Of a stretch of 64,000 nt of DNA, positions 1 through 14,402 are shown piece by piece; position 1 is the first letter of the stretch; each line of letters starts with the position of its first letter. The DNA is taken from positions 62,001-126,000 of the forward strand of contig JAACJM010000057.1 in NCBI GenBank assembly GCA_013368315.1, read 5' to 3'. The DNA comes from Tetrapyrgos nigripes. Lineage: Eukaryota > Basidiomycota > Agaricomycetes > Agaricales > Campanellaceae. The position numbers were made by a program, and so were the translations under genes. The notes beneath the pieces are model-generated. The model did no database searches. It was not told the origin of the DNA and saw nothing but the letters and a program-made list of their open reading frames with translations.

Positions 1-2179
1 CACGACGCCAGGCATCGGCAGCACGAGACAGACAAGCATTCCGAGCGGCACCGAGCTGCAAAGCGCGATTGCGATAGGCCATGTACATGTTGTTGAGTGC
101 ATCTCCAGTCACCAATGTCGGTAATAACGTTGGAGGTCGCAAACGCAGGCGAGGTGAAGGTCTGGGTGCAATGATAGCTGACTTTCCATGGAGGTTTTCA
201 GCAGAGGCTCCCATAACCTCTCGACGGACAGCAGAGTTGAGGTCAGGAACAGATGTCAATCCTAAAGACGAAGGAGGAGGAGGAGCTGGTTTCTTGACCG
301 CCGCAGCGAATCTTGTGCGCCCAGGATCAGCGTATGGACTTCGTCTTGGTTTTCCACCGTTTCCGTTTTCGTAGTTGAGAGCAGGAAATTCGTCTGGGGG
401 CGCAACCATAGGGATAGGATTTAGCTGGGGGCCCATGTTGACACGAGACATGGCGAGATTGAGGCTAGAAATGTCGACATCCTTTGGAAGATGGTGCAAA
501 AACTCGCAGTTCTCCTGTTTTGCACAAGCTCCTCGTAGCCAGAAGCGACACAGAGCACGCTCCAAGTCATGGCTAGGAAAATGTCAAAAACAAGAAATCA
601 ATAGAAAAACGGCAAGTGTCACACCTGAAACGGCAATCTGCCCTGAGACATTCACCAGCGACAAAGTATCGACAAACTCGATTTCCACCCGGGACTGGAC
701 GTCCGTTGACATAGCGGGTTCCTGGGCGAGGCCCTTGGAAGGTTCCTCTTCCACGGCCATCCCTAGATACCAAGGTGACACCGCTTCCCATTTGCCGCAT
801 CCTGACTTCGTGAGTGGGGAGGTTCTGGGGAAGAGCTCGGTCAATGAGCCAAGCTATAGACCGTTCAAAGTCATATCCATTGGCAACCAGTGCTTCCTCC
901 ACCTCTGAAGGTGCGAGAGTGGAGCCGAAGACTGAGCTTAAAACGTCGAATGGGGTCATGCCATCTGTGAGGATAGCGTTCTCAGCTTCCTCTTCATTAT
1001 GACGATCGTTTGTGTCTTCATAGGAAGACATGTTGTTGATAGGACCTTCAAATGGAGCAGCGTAGGGGTTGAGTGATGGCGCGCCCATGTCCATGTAGAG
1101 TAGTTCATCTGGTGAACGCGATGAATTCGAAATGGCCGAGTCGAGCCACTGGGCATCAAAATCGGAGACGTCGATTGGTTGGAAGGATGGAAGAGGCCTG
1201 GGCCCAAAGGGATCGAATGGATCGTCCTCGTCACTGTCTGCGTCTGGACTGACAGAAGCACGCAAAGAGGAACTGGGTGTAAGAGAGCGCGTAAGACCCT
1301 GTTCTGGAAGAAGAGGGGCCGCTATGGCGAGATTGGAGGTTGCACGAAGGGGACTATGAGCCCACATATCAGGAGAAGGGGTCTCTGTGCGATTTGGGAT
1401 TGGATGACCGGCTGCAGACAAGGGACGCGGAATGGGTTTGAACTCTGAGGCCTTGGCATTCAAGAGACGCGGTGAAGACAGCGGGGATGCTGGAAGACTG
1501 GCAGTGAACTGAGCCTGTGTTTGTATTATATGGGTATGAGGCAGAACGGGAGAAGAGGTCGGAGAGACAGAGTAATCACTGCGTGCAGTCATGTATGAAG
1601 TGGCCTGGACACCTCCACTGGCCAAGGGAGAGGTCAACGGGGTATGAGGTCTACGGAATATTTGAGCGAGTGGAGAACCTGGAGCTGAGTTGGGCGTCTC
1701 TGGACGTGGCGGAAAGCGAGTGGAATGGGTGGAAGCTCTGGACGACGGCCTGGAGATAGGCCGGCGAGTTGGGGTCAGAAACAAGAACGGGACGCCTGCA
1801 GCATCGTCTCTGTGCTTATGCATGAGATCCAGAACATGCTGGTCGAGCTAGGATGAGAGGATAAGAAACGAACAGTACGGGGAAAGGGCAGAAAACACAC
1901 CGTCTGATCGTCCATCCCGTACGTGTCCTTGAGCAGGGCTTTGAGGTCGTCCTCATGTTCGTCAACAAGCAATGCTACGACGTTGTTGACGAGAGCAGTG
2001 GGGACCCGACTGAGCTCATCGCCGTCTGCGTCGCTTTCGTTGCCGTCGGAAGATTTGTGCTGGCGAGCAAAAGCGGCAAGCTGTGCGCGAGTATGGGGAA
2101 ACTTGTGCTGGACAACCGAGACGAAAGCGGCGTCACTGTTCGACAAAGGCTCCGAGTCGGGAAGCAGAGCGAGGGACAT
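1..2179 (-). CDS. CCCH zinc-finger / CUE-like protein, probably with SMR domain (3' end beyond window)
   Basis: Three exons read here: 2179-1901, 1847-625 and 572 to the window edge, with introns of 53 and 52 nt. The start is the ATG at 2179 (MSLALLPDSE). The long second exon is Ser/Pro-rich and ends in a CUE-like helical stretch (TPFDVLSSVFGS... to ...WLIDRALP). It is followed by paired CCCH fingers: CRYFVAGECLRADCRFSH spans the second splice, then CRFWLRGACAKQENCEFLH. The last residues before the edge (AYRNRALQLGAARNACL) look like the start of a DUF1771 helix. In fungal proteins of this layout that helix precedes a C-terminal SMR domain, so SMR is expected to the left but is not visible. 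A role in RNA binding or RNA quality control is inferred from the family only. Confidence 0.82.
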
Positions 2180-2230
2180 AACAAGAAGAAAAAAAGACAA
2201 CAACTTCTATTTACTTTGCTTACAAACTAC

Positions 2231-3725
2231 TCATACATCCCATTGCACCACCACATGCTCTTCACGCCAAACATCCTTCGTCTCGACACCATCGTCTCCC
2301 AGACGGCAGTCCTTCTCACAAGAAAACACCATACATGTTCCCCATGTCATTTCTTTCCCCGAGCCTCCTTTCAAAGCCTTCTCAACCGCCTTTTTTCGCT
2401 CCTCTTCTGTCATCTTCGTTTCTTTGTCGTCCCTCAAAACATTGATCAAATTGGGCATCAGCTGGCACTCAAACACTCTTTTCCCCCTGCAGACTCGGCA
2501 CTCTGGCACGACACTTGCTGACGGCGCGTACGAGCGTTTTGGTGTCTGCACAACTTTAAAGTCTGGTTTCGTCACTGGTAAGGGAGGCGCAGCCGGTGCC
2601 GGAAAGAGAGCGTCAAAGACTGCGTCGGAGGCGAAAGGAAGAGGGATCCCTTTCAGGTCATAACTAGGATTCTGCTCAGCCATGTTCAACAGTAGTAGCA
2701 GCACACTCACCGAACACATTGCTCCCCTTCATAGCCAACTCGTTTTGAGAATCTGTCGAATACATTGTCCACGTCTAGAGAATTTTCATAGGCTTCTGAA
2801 ACCCAAGACATGTCTCCACTGCCGCTGTCCTGAGCAGAGTCCATAACCTGGTCTTTTGTCGGTACTTTCGCCTTGGGAGGGGGTGGTATGTACTCTGAAG
2901 TCGTTGACAGATACAGAGCAGGATAAGATGGTCCATTCCGCCATATGGAATCGCTGAGAGTAGTGGAGGCCATTGCAGTCAGCAGTGACTGTTCCGAGGC
3001 CTCTGATTCAGAGTCAGAGACATTTTCAGCAGACGTATCCTCTGACTTTGGTTCGGGAGCGTCGCCGAAGATTTGAGTGCCCAATCCAAATGGATTTGAG
3101 GGAGCTTGAAAAGACTTGATCTGTCAAGAGATCGTTGACGTTGTCGACACATATGCAAGAAGACGAATCATCCTACTGAAAACGGATTCGTAGTCGTGGT
3201 CACTTTCGCTTCGCGTTCCCTCTTCTTGGCAAGCTTGACTTCTAGTTTGGCAGCGTACTTTTCATTGTATCTCAGTCCTCTCCACGCACGTACGCTGTTT
3301 GTATAAGTATCCGATGAATTAGATACGCCAAGAGCCTAAACACATACCTTCCGTCCTTCCGTTGACAGGTGCTGTTTGAGCAACCCCAAATGTACAGCGC
3401 ACGATCCATAGGGCTATCCTCAAACGGACACCATAGTTGGACGAGTAGCTCCATGGGATCAGAGCATACTTTGCATTGCGAAGAAGGAAAGGGTGGCTCT
3501 TTCGACGGAAGGAATGCCTTCAACACATGGCCAGTCAAAAAATCTATTCCAAAAGTACATGCGCAAAATAGATCGTACAGGATATCCACCTATTCGAGAA
3601 ACAGCAGCATCGTCGAGATCTGATGTAGCTTCTATAACACCATCTGGGATACCAAGCAATACAGATGTTTCCATCTCGGAAACGGCATCGTCATCAGAAT
3701 CTGACCAGTCGTCTTGAGGAGGCAT
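2231..3725 (-). CDS. TSR4: Tsr4 / PDCD2-family ribosome biogenesis protein
   Basis: Five exons (3725-3579, 3517-3348, 3294-3177, 3120-2711, 2663-2231) sum to 1278 nt, giving 425 residues. Splicing was fixed by conserved family phrases: SRIGGYP joined to AFLPSKEPPF, a Cys-rich region with CKVCSDPMELLVQLWCP and WGCSNSTCQRKDGS, then VRAWRGLRYNEKYAAKL. The C-terminal PDCD2_C domain has EQCVRYDLKGIPLPF, CRVCRGKRVFECQLMPNLIN and a closing WGTCMVFSC...EEHVVVQWD. Tsr4 is a dedicated chaperone for ribosomal protein Rps2 (uS5) in 40S assembly (established for yeast). An acidic Ser-rich linker lies between the two halves. Its stop is only 51 bp upstream of the start of the CCCH gene on the same strand. 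Confidence 0.93.
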
Positions 3726-4052
3726 TGTAGGTGACCTGCGTGTCCAAGAAGAAGATCAGAAACACGTCCGGAATGGTGTGAGTAAACGAAAAAAAAAAAT
3801 AATCAGAAATGCATGAATGGTATAATTTGATGGTCTCGTCTTGTTCAGATATAGCAGTATAACACTGCCACGTCCGGTTCAGACTCGTCATCTAAGAAAC
3901 TCATCATGAAAAGAGAAATGAAAGGACACATACCGACAGTAAATGGTTGGGTAGAAAGAGAAGGAAAAAAAAATGGTGAATTCTTATAGTTGGGGAAGCG
4001 TGGGAACGCAGTATGCCTATTATACTGTACTTTAAACTTACACAGGACACTC
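3726..4052. promoter_or_regulatory. Divergent intergenic region between TSR4 and the Zn2Cys6 regulator
   Basis: This 327-bp gap separates two divergently transcribed genes and must hold both promoters. A-rich runs at about 3790-3800 and 3965-3975 are the only obvious sequence features. No TATA box can be assigned with confidence. Confidence 0.5.
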
Positions 4053-7000
4053 ATGGCCTCGTCCTCTCCCTACGACTCGGGTCGTTCTCTAGCTGCTCCT
4101 GCCCGGAATAAGCGCAGGGGGGCTGCACTTTCCTGTGCAGAGTGTCGTAGGTACTTGTTCTTGTCCCCCATACCTTCTCCCGCCCCTCCGAAGCTAATAT
4201 CCGGCCCCAATCTTATCTAGACTGAAGCTCAAGTACTTTATTCCCCCGATATCCGTACTCCAATATCTTAACCTTTTCTTTCTAGGTGCAGTCGTGTTTT
4301 TCCGTGCAGGCACGTCTGCGTCTTATGTTCTCCCCACACTCCTTCCTAACAGTGACCCTTGCACAACAGCAACTGCGTCAAGAAAGGTGATTCTGACCTA
4401 AACACACACGTTGGCTTGCCCTGACCACATTGCACAGGCTGCGGAGCTATTTGTCCAGATGGTATGCACAGTCCGGACTTGCCTTGAACCTTAAACTTGA
4501 CTTGCGCTGTCCAGGTTCCTTGACTACAGGAAAAGGCAACAGGCGCGTCATTTATCCTCATTATGCATGTTCCATACCTTACGCCTGTGCCACAGATTCG
4601 TTCTCGCCAATACTGAAGTATTGCATGACAAGATCGGCGAACTTGCCACCCGCGTTCGACAGCTCGAAGATGCCCTCTCAGAATCCCATCGCCAGACCTC
4701 GATGCAACCTCATCCCCTTTTAAGCGATCAGCTCTTACAAATCAAAAGACCTCTCGAACGAGAGCGTTTGGACGTTCCCCCAATAAAGGAAGAGAAACCT
4801 GAAAATGCAGATACTATTGATGCAATGGGGTCCTTGTACGTGTGTATGCTAACCCTTCCATGACCACAAACCAACCACTAGAATTAGATCCATCTCTCAT
4901 GGAGGTCGCTCAACTTTCTTTGGACAGACTGCCAATTCATGGGTGAGTTGTGTATCTCGCATTATCCACTTGGCCATGCTAATAGTTGTTTAGTATCTGC
5001 TTCGGGTGCGTCAAGCCATCTTGACTTGTCGCATGCATCTAGCTGATGAAACCCATGACAGAATGAAGAAGGGTCTGACGAAGAGAAGCCTGTACTGAAT
5101 ATTCACCCCTCAATGCCTTCTGACCTTCCGTGGCTGGCACATGCCTTCCCGTTCTCAGCATCCGTGCAAAGGTCCGCTGAGGATGTCAGAGTAGCCATCA
5201 ATGGTTCTCTACCGTCTGTCACAGTCGCTCGACGACTGTGTGACGTTTACTACCGACACGCGGCTTGGATGTAAGTACACGCTTCTCACAAAGTATTTGC
5301 TTTTTGATATTAGTCAAGGTATACTCCTATTTCAGACAAGGATTTCAATGATACCATATTTCAGCCACTCTACAGTCCGGCACCTTATCAGGAACCTGTT
5401 GGATGTCACGGCATGTCCGTTTTCTACATGATTCTTGCATTGGGAACGCTAGTGGATTTGGACCGCCCTTCTCATTCCACTGAAGCTGCTCAGTATTATC
5501 AACTTGCACGCGCAGCTCTCGCTGTGGACCCAGTTTTTGATCAACAGTCTATACCCGCAATTCAAGCCCTGGTAAGTCAGCTCTATTGGGATACGTGGAT
5601 CACCTTTTATTCACTATCATCGCAAGTTGCTTATGTGCCACTACTTATTTTGGGAAGATGTCGATGGGTCAAGATGGATCATAATGGGTATGGTAGTTAA
5701 ACTAGCACAAAGTGTACGTTTGCCCCCTTTTTGCAGTGTCAGATCCAAATTAACTGATTTCTTCTAGGTTGGGCTACGTGAGCACTTTTGTTTCACACTT
5801 TTGTTCTCCCCACGCTGACATATCATCTAGATCGTGATAGTGGCAAATGGAAACTAGACCCAGATGAAACATACAGAAGGCGCTGTTTACTTTGGGAGAT
5901 ATTCACATATGATTCTTGGCAGGTGAGCAGTTTATTTTGACTCTTGAGAATCGCCACAATTACTTACCTCCATAATGTGTAGAGCTTGACTTTTGGACGC
6001 CCGCCTTCTTTCTCTTTGGCCCATATCGACAGCCAACGTCCTCACGAGACGGTCAAAAATAGTCAAGGCGAAGTGGAGATGTCTTGTACGTTTTTCTTCG
6101 GTTGCCACCTGTTGCACTGATCTTGACTGGTTAAATCCTTCAGTTGCAGCCTGGAAACACGGCTTTTGTGCGGAATGTCTCAGTGTTGTTCATGATGAAG
6201 TCTTTGGGGCACACCCTCCGAGCTACAGAACAATCCAAGAAATGGACAAGAAAGTACGGACACATTACACTCCTCCGAGTCTACAAGTTCCCGGATTTGG
6301 AGGTGCTAGATTGTCGGCAGGAGGAGTGGAACAGACTCCGACCGAGGTGACGATGCAACGGTACACAGCGTTTGCAATCAAGGAAATTTGTGCGTATCTT
6401 TTGCCGGTTCAGTACGCTCTATCTAACTTTGCTCTCAGCCCTGTTCTACATGCATCGTGGGTTCTTTGCCCGAGCTCTGGAGGACAACCCTCAGGACCCC
6501 ATGGCAAGCAAGTATGCACCATCTGTCTTGGCGGCGTATACTAGTGCTTGTTCATTTGTTGGTCTAATCGGAAGCCTCTGGAAGCAGCATCCTGCCCTGA
6601 CAGAACGCATGTGGTTCCTGTTCACTCACGTATTTTCTTGTGCCGTAAGTTAATATCCTCTAGCTTTGGAGAATCCCTCTGATCATCGGCTTAGATCGTG
6701 CTAGGTTCCATTGCAGCCAAGTCTCAAATGGCCATAGCCCCATCTGCGCTCTCACATCTCGACTCGAGTTTTAACCTGTTCAATTCTACATCAGAAACTG
6801 CGCGCAAAAATAGAATATTGGTACGGCTTTTTTTGTTCCAGATGAAGATTTTTTCTAACACAGATATTTTAGCCCGTTCTTGAGAAACTTCGGGAACGAG
6901 CTCGTATAGCGCTGTCAACTCCTCGTAGCCCCCAAACTATGGAACCCGGTCCTCGTTCGCCTCCTATCAAGAAAGAAGAGGAAGGTCTTGCTGCTTTGGG

Positions 7001-7445
7001 TGGAATGACCCGGCTTGTACCGCGGAAGTCGTCATCTACGCCTTCAACACCCTCATATTCAAGTTCTAGTCCCATTTCCCAGTCTGCATCCCCTCCTCCT
7101 CTGAGAACCACTTCCAACGGTTCTTCATATCAGCCTATGACTGGGAATGGGACTAATTGGTCCACCTATCCCTCGCAGACTGCTGATTACAACGTTGAAC
7201 AATACTCTGGACAACATTATTCGCAAGGGAGTGTTCAACCCGAGAGTCCCACATCATACGACATGCATCAAGCCCAGCATCTTACATTGGATGCCATGCC
7301 AGAGTATTATGGGTACTCTAACATCCCCAGCTATCAGAGCGAGTACTCGCAGTATAATTCTGCGATGTCCGGTTCCAATGATTTTCTCATGCCTTCGGAT
7401 GTCACTGATTCGTGGCACAATCTAATGGCACAGTACAAGATGTAA
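4053..7445 (+). CDS. Zn2Cys6 fungal-specific transcription factor
   Basis: Nineteen exons can be spliced by conserved protein. The start ATG at 4053 gives MASSSPYDSG. The N-terminal zinc cluster follows the pattern C-x2-C-x6-C-x5-C-x2-C-x8-C (CAECRRLKLKC, SRVFPC, SNC, VKKGCGAIC) and is spread over five tiny exons: 4053-4150, 4221-4232 (12 nt), 4286-4309, 4370-4386 and 4438-4461. A linker with RFVLANTEVLHDKI and a coiled-coil-like RVRQLEDAL follows. Then comes the fungal_trans middle homology region (VTVARRLCDVYYRHAAWM, GCHGMSVFYMILALGTLVDL, WEIFTYDSWQ). The Ser/Pro/Gln/Tyr-rich C-terminus ends in AQYKM. The introns at 4310-4369 and 4543-4595 appear to start with GC rather than GT. It is a nuclear DNA-binding regulator; its targets are unknown. 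The family often controls carbon use or secondary metabolism. Confidence 0.9.
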
Positions 7446-7605
7446 AGGATACCTTTCATATACCACAATTGGGCTTTCGTTGTGTTTGATTGCTTTGGAC
7501 AACCTGTATATATGTATCCCTAGTAACACTTCAGGAAAATAACAAACTCTGTATGTTTACGTGATTATACCCAACTTGCACGCGCTCCTTTAAACCACTT
7601 CTAGC

Positions 7606-10547
<2,942 letters not shown>

Positions 10548-11253
10548 CTTGTATGTACATACCGTGATCGACGGAATAGATGATACTGATTGGGTATTAG
10601 GTAGCTTAATAGTAGGTCGACAATTTGTCGACACTCGTATCTATGTCAACTCCGATGACCGTCAAACGGGCACGAAAATTACGATGCGATGCATCATAGA
10701 TTCCAACGCAGCTCCGACTCTGGAGGCGGAACCAACTGCTGACTAGAGGAGGAGCTGAGCTGGCTCCGATCGTTTTTTTTTTCCTAATTGTAATCTCTAT
10801 GCAGCCATCCGTAACTGGCAGCTCCTGACAGTTGAAGATTGCCACCGCTGCGAGTAGATCCCGACAAAATATTACTAGTATAGAATTTGAAAATGAAAAA
10901 AAAATTCGACTAGCTAGGTGGTGCTGCCGCAGGCTGAACCTCCAAAAATCGTAGATGAGGAGAAAGCCGTAGACGGTGTAGCTAAACAGGATCGACGAGC
11001 GGTTTGATGAAGGCGGAGGTAAACACCGCCAGACACAGCGCCATCGTTACGTAATGCAATATAATCTCCTCGGCTACCGGTGTAAAGGGTCGAGGGAGAA
11101 TGCCATTTATGCCCAAATGGAGAAAGACAAGAACGGCCGTAGGTTTCATCTGCCGAGGCCCTACGCGTCTTTTGGTGCGGCGAACAGCCGTAGTGTGTTA
11201 TATACTGGACTTGCCCCCCGAACATCCTCACTTCTTCTTCTTCGCTCCCCACC
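10548..11253. other. Intergenic region upstream of the DHA2 transporter
   Basis: This 706-bp gap follows the zinc transporter and precedes the DHA2 transporter. Two A/T homopolymer runs (about 10770 and 10900) are seen. No conserved coding frame is visible. It should contain the zinc-transporter 3' end and the transporter promoter. A CT-rich stretch (11225-11250) sits just before the ATG at 11254, as is common at fungal transcription starts. Confidence 0.5.
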
Positions 11254-13328
11254 ATGAGCGCCTCAGACGCGACATATTCCAACTCAAGCCTCGAGAAGGT
11301 CGCTGCCAATGCTGAGGCTCAATCTGTGGCTGCTTCAGATGATGGCGTCCCTTCCAATATTGTCCAGGCCGGGTCGGGAATCCTGACTGGCAGCAAGCTT
11401 TGGCTCTCTTTCAGCGCCATGCTTGCGGCCATGCTTCTAATTGCTTTGGATCAGACTATTCTCGGTGGGTTTTCCTGCTTGAGCCTGTTATTCGTCTGTA
11501 GTGACTGACCATTCCTTCAACAGCCACCGCTCTTCCCAGAATAGCGACGGATTTCAACAACTTCTCCATGCAAGGATGGATATCAACTTCTTTCATTATG
11601 TCCCAAACTGTTTTCCTGCTCCTCTTTGGTCAATCACTTCGTATCCACCCGTCCAAGTACAACTTGATGGGCGCTATGGTTATCTTTGAAATTGGATCGC
11701 TGGTTTGCGCTTTATCGCAGGATGTCAACACCCTGATTGCTGGTCGTGTTGTTTCCGGTTTTGGTGCGGCTGGTCTTGGTGTACCCATTTTCCAAATTAT
11801 CAGTGAGATTGCACCAATGGAAGATCGTCCCAAATTGTTCGGTCTCTTGGCTGCTGTCTTCGCTCTCGCTTCCATCATCGGTCCTCTCATTGGTGGTGCC
11901 TTCACAGATCATGTCACCTGGGTAGGTCAATGTCCCCGGGAGGTCCAACGGTCGCTGATCATTCTACTTTCAGAGATGGTGTTTCTGGATTAACTTGCCC
12001 GTTGGCGGTGCTTCACTCGCTGCCGTCTTTTTCCTCCTACCAGCCAGACCACCTCTGGGTTCTGACCCCTCAAAGCGCACCCGTCAAACGATCATCCGTG
12101 ACACTCTTAACATGGACTTTGTCGGCGGTACTCTGTTTGCTGGCTCCGTTACTTCCTTGATTCTCGCTCTGCAATGGTAAGTCTTGCTTTTGGCTCTCAG
12201 CTTGTCGAATAGTACTGATTATGTATCTTCGTCAGGGGTGGCAACCAGAAGCCTTGGGACGATGGTGGCGTCATCGCTTGTTTCGTTGTCTCGCCTGTTC
12301 TCTTCGCTATCTTCCTTGCCTGGGAGAAATACATCGGCGAGAAGGCTATGCTTCCTTTGTCCATCTTCAGCAGCGTGTCTATGTATGCAGTCATGGCCTA
12401 CGGTTTCTTGATCCGTTTCTGCCTTCTCTTATACTCATACGTAAGTCCTACCATGATTAAGTCGGCCAACCATCTCATTTTTTTTAGTACGTGCCCATCC
12501 TCTACCAAGTCTCGAGGGGTCACTCTGCCACCCGCTCTGGTGTCGACTGTCTGCCATTCCTCTTGATCAGTGTCTTCGCTGTCATCTTCTCCGGGATTAT
12601 CGTCGGAAAAGTTCAACGCTAGTATGTATCTTTGAATCCATCCTGGAGCACAATTACTGACGTGTACTCCCCTTAGCTGGCATGTCCTCGTGATTGCGCC
12701 CGTGTTCCTCGCTATTGGATCTGGGCTTTGGTACAGCATTGATGAAAACATTTCCAACGGCGCTCTTAGTGGCTACCAGATCCTTGTTGGTTTTGGTATT
12801 GGTCTTGGTATGCAGAACGTTATGATGGCTATCCAGTATGTGGTGTCTTGGAATCCGTTTTTCGGAACTTTGCTCACCAACCATCTACAGGGTCGAGTTC
12901 AAGGACCAACCAAGATACTTGGGTCAGGCTAACTCCATGGCACAAGTTTGCCAGACCTTGGGAGGCACTATCGGTCTTGGTATCGCAGAACCTGTCTTCA
13001 GCTCACAGCTAGACAAGTTCATTCCCCGATACGCACCTAACGTTCCTGAAGCGATCCTGAAGAACGCACCAACCTCCATCAGAGCTGTGCTTCCCCCCGA
13101 CCAAGTTCTCCAGGCCGTTAAGGTATATGTTCAGAGCTTGAGAATTGTATACCTCGTTGCCGTTCCAGTTGGTCAGTGCCTTTCACTACGCATGTGTATG
13201 TGGATCCTGACTTTATTTCCTTTATAGCTGGCGTTGCCTTGATTGTCTCTCTGTTCATCAAGAACGCAAAACTGGCTCCTCAGGGAGCGGCGGCAGCACC
13301 CAAACCCAAGGAGGAGAGCGAGGCATAA
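11254..13328 (+). CDS. DHA2-family MFS drug/efflux transporter
   Basis: The start ATG at 11254 (MSASDATYSN) and stop TAA at 13326-13328 are joined by about eight introns of roughly 50 nt. A hydrophilic N-terminus is followed by KLWLSFSAMLAAMLLIALDQ, the first helix with the LDxT-type motif typical of 14-helix DHA2 exporters, then ATALPRIATDFN. Further motifs are AGRVVSGFGAAGLGVPIFQI, SIIGPLIGGAFTDHVTWRW and CFWINLPVGG (classic DHA family phrases), and the long C-terminal helix pair ending AGVALIVSLFIKNAKL. The last residues are Lys/Glu-rich. The protein probably exports drugs or metabolites by proton antiport at the plasma membrane. A decayed relative lies just downstream. Its position beside metabolite-type genes fits an exporter, but the substrate cannot be told. 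Confidence 0.93.
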
Positions 13329-13736
13329 GTTTGGACTTTAGGAGTACTATCCATCCTTGCTACGAGCAACTCTAGCTCGAAGTGGTTTATGGTTTATATT
13401 TTATCTATTATACTCTTTACGACGTCGCTCTCTATAATAGATGTAATTTATTCAGATATGTATTTTACTTAAGATTCACCTACTTTACCAAAAAGACGTC
13501 TTGATACCCCCGGTAAGATTCCTGTGTTACCCACATAGGAAATTTTTCGAAAGTTTCGAAAGGGGTTATGGTTTTTGATCGTGCCTCGGCACCTCGGCGC
13601 TCAAACTTACCGTCCTACTTATTTCCCCCATGTTTACAATGTTTACAAATTGATATTCATCTACGCCTAAAAAACTAGACTAAGGTGTCGACCTCGATGA
13701 ACCAGACTGTGTTTACCGTCCTCTCGATTCACTCTC
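13329..13736. other. Intergenic region 3' of the DHA2 transporter
   Basis: This 408-bp AT-rich spacer follows the transporter stop codon. TTTATATTTTATCTATTATAC at 13392 onward resembles a 3'-end region. An inverted TTTCGAAAGTTTCGAAA motif lies near 13546-13562. No gene is visible. Confidence 0.4.
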
Positions 13737-14020
13737 ATGAGTCAAGCTAGTCAAGTCTAAAGATGAAGTCGTTATTGCTAATGCAGAAGTCACGTCCGTC
13801 AACTCCCCTCCGCCGACACCGCCAAATCGGCGTCTACAGTACTTCACGGCAAAAAGCTTGCCCTTGCCCTTGCGTCCTCCATGCTTATGGCTTTGCTTTT
13901 GCTTGCCCTTGATCAAACTACTATCCTTCGCGCAATTCGTATACCCTCTCTATTATTTCCAAGGTCTTCAGCTACCGCTCTTGAACGAATTGATCTATGC
14001 AAGGCAGCCTGAATGAACCC
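13737..14020 (+). pseudogene. Relic of a DHA2 MFS transporter (5' part only)
   Basis: A start-like ATG at 13737 (MSQASQV then stop) parallels the start of the intact DHA2 gene 2.5 kb upstream. Downstream, with frame changes, the text DEVVIANAEVTSV resembles EKVAANAEAQSV of the intact gene. KLALALASSMLMALLLLALD plus QTTIL at about 13853-13927 resembles its first helix. The next part (CTACCGCTCTTGAACGAATT, about 13970) resembles the beginning of its second exon (ATALPRIA), but the splice donor is changed to gcgcaatt and the following text is deleted. This reads as an old tandem or dispersed duplicate that is no longer functional. Similarity was judged by eye. Confidence 0.7.
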
Positions 14021-14272
14021 ACCTCTTCGATTCTCGTTTCTATCTTCTCTTAGGCTGCCCTCTAAGCACTGTCGCTCGACGTGGGCGGGTAGCCTTGCCT
14101 CTGCCGACCCGGGTCTTCGAACGATTGGCACAAACAGGGGAATACTGGCTGGACATTTTCTTTTCTTTTCGACAAGCTGGGCGTTTTCTTATCGTTTCGA
14201 TTTCCTTGCAGCGGATTCGGAGGTTGAGGCTACTACTAGTACTAGTGTCCAGGTGAGTTTACTCCCTCTCTC

Positions 14273-14402
14273 GTGTTACTTCTGCAGTCAACGATGAAAT
14301 GTATGGCCGCATTGTGCATCGTTCTGAATGGTCCAAATTATAGGCCTAGAGAAGGGCGCGCAACACGGCTGTACATTTCAACGTTGACTGCAGAAGTGAT
14401 AC
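14273..14402. mobile_element. 130-bp inverted-repeat element (MITE-like)
   Basis: The outer 36 nt at 14273-14308 (GTGTTACTTCTGCAGTCAAC...) match the reverse complement of 14367-14402 (GTATCACTTCTGCAGTCAAC...) with about five mismatches. The 58-nt interior has no coding potential. This is the structure of a small non-autonomous DNA transposon or a foldback repeat. A target-site duplication is not clear. Confidence 0.55.

Noticed and set aside
375..908. 177-codon plus-strand frame at the left edge
   Set aside because: Shadow of the CCCH gene on the minus strand; it also crosses that gene's intron.
3518..3578. Alternative 46-nt TSR4 intron starting at GTGGATATCC
   Set aside because: It keeps a frame but destroys the conserved SRIGGxPAFLP block; the 61-nt intron restores it.
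10914..11309. 131-codon minus-strand frame over the DHA2 promoter
   Set aside because: No family and it overlaps the start of a clear gene on the other strand.
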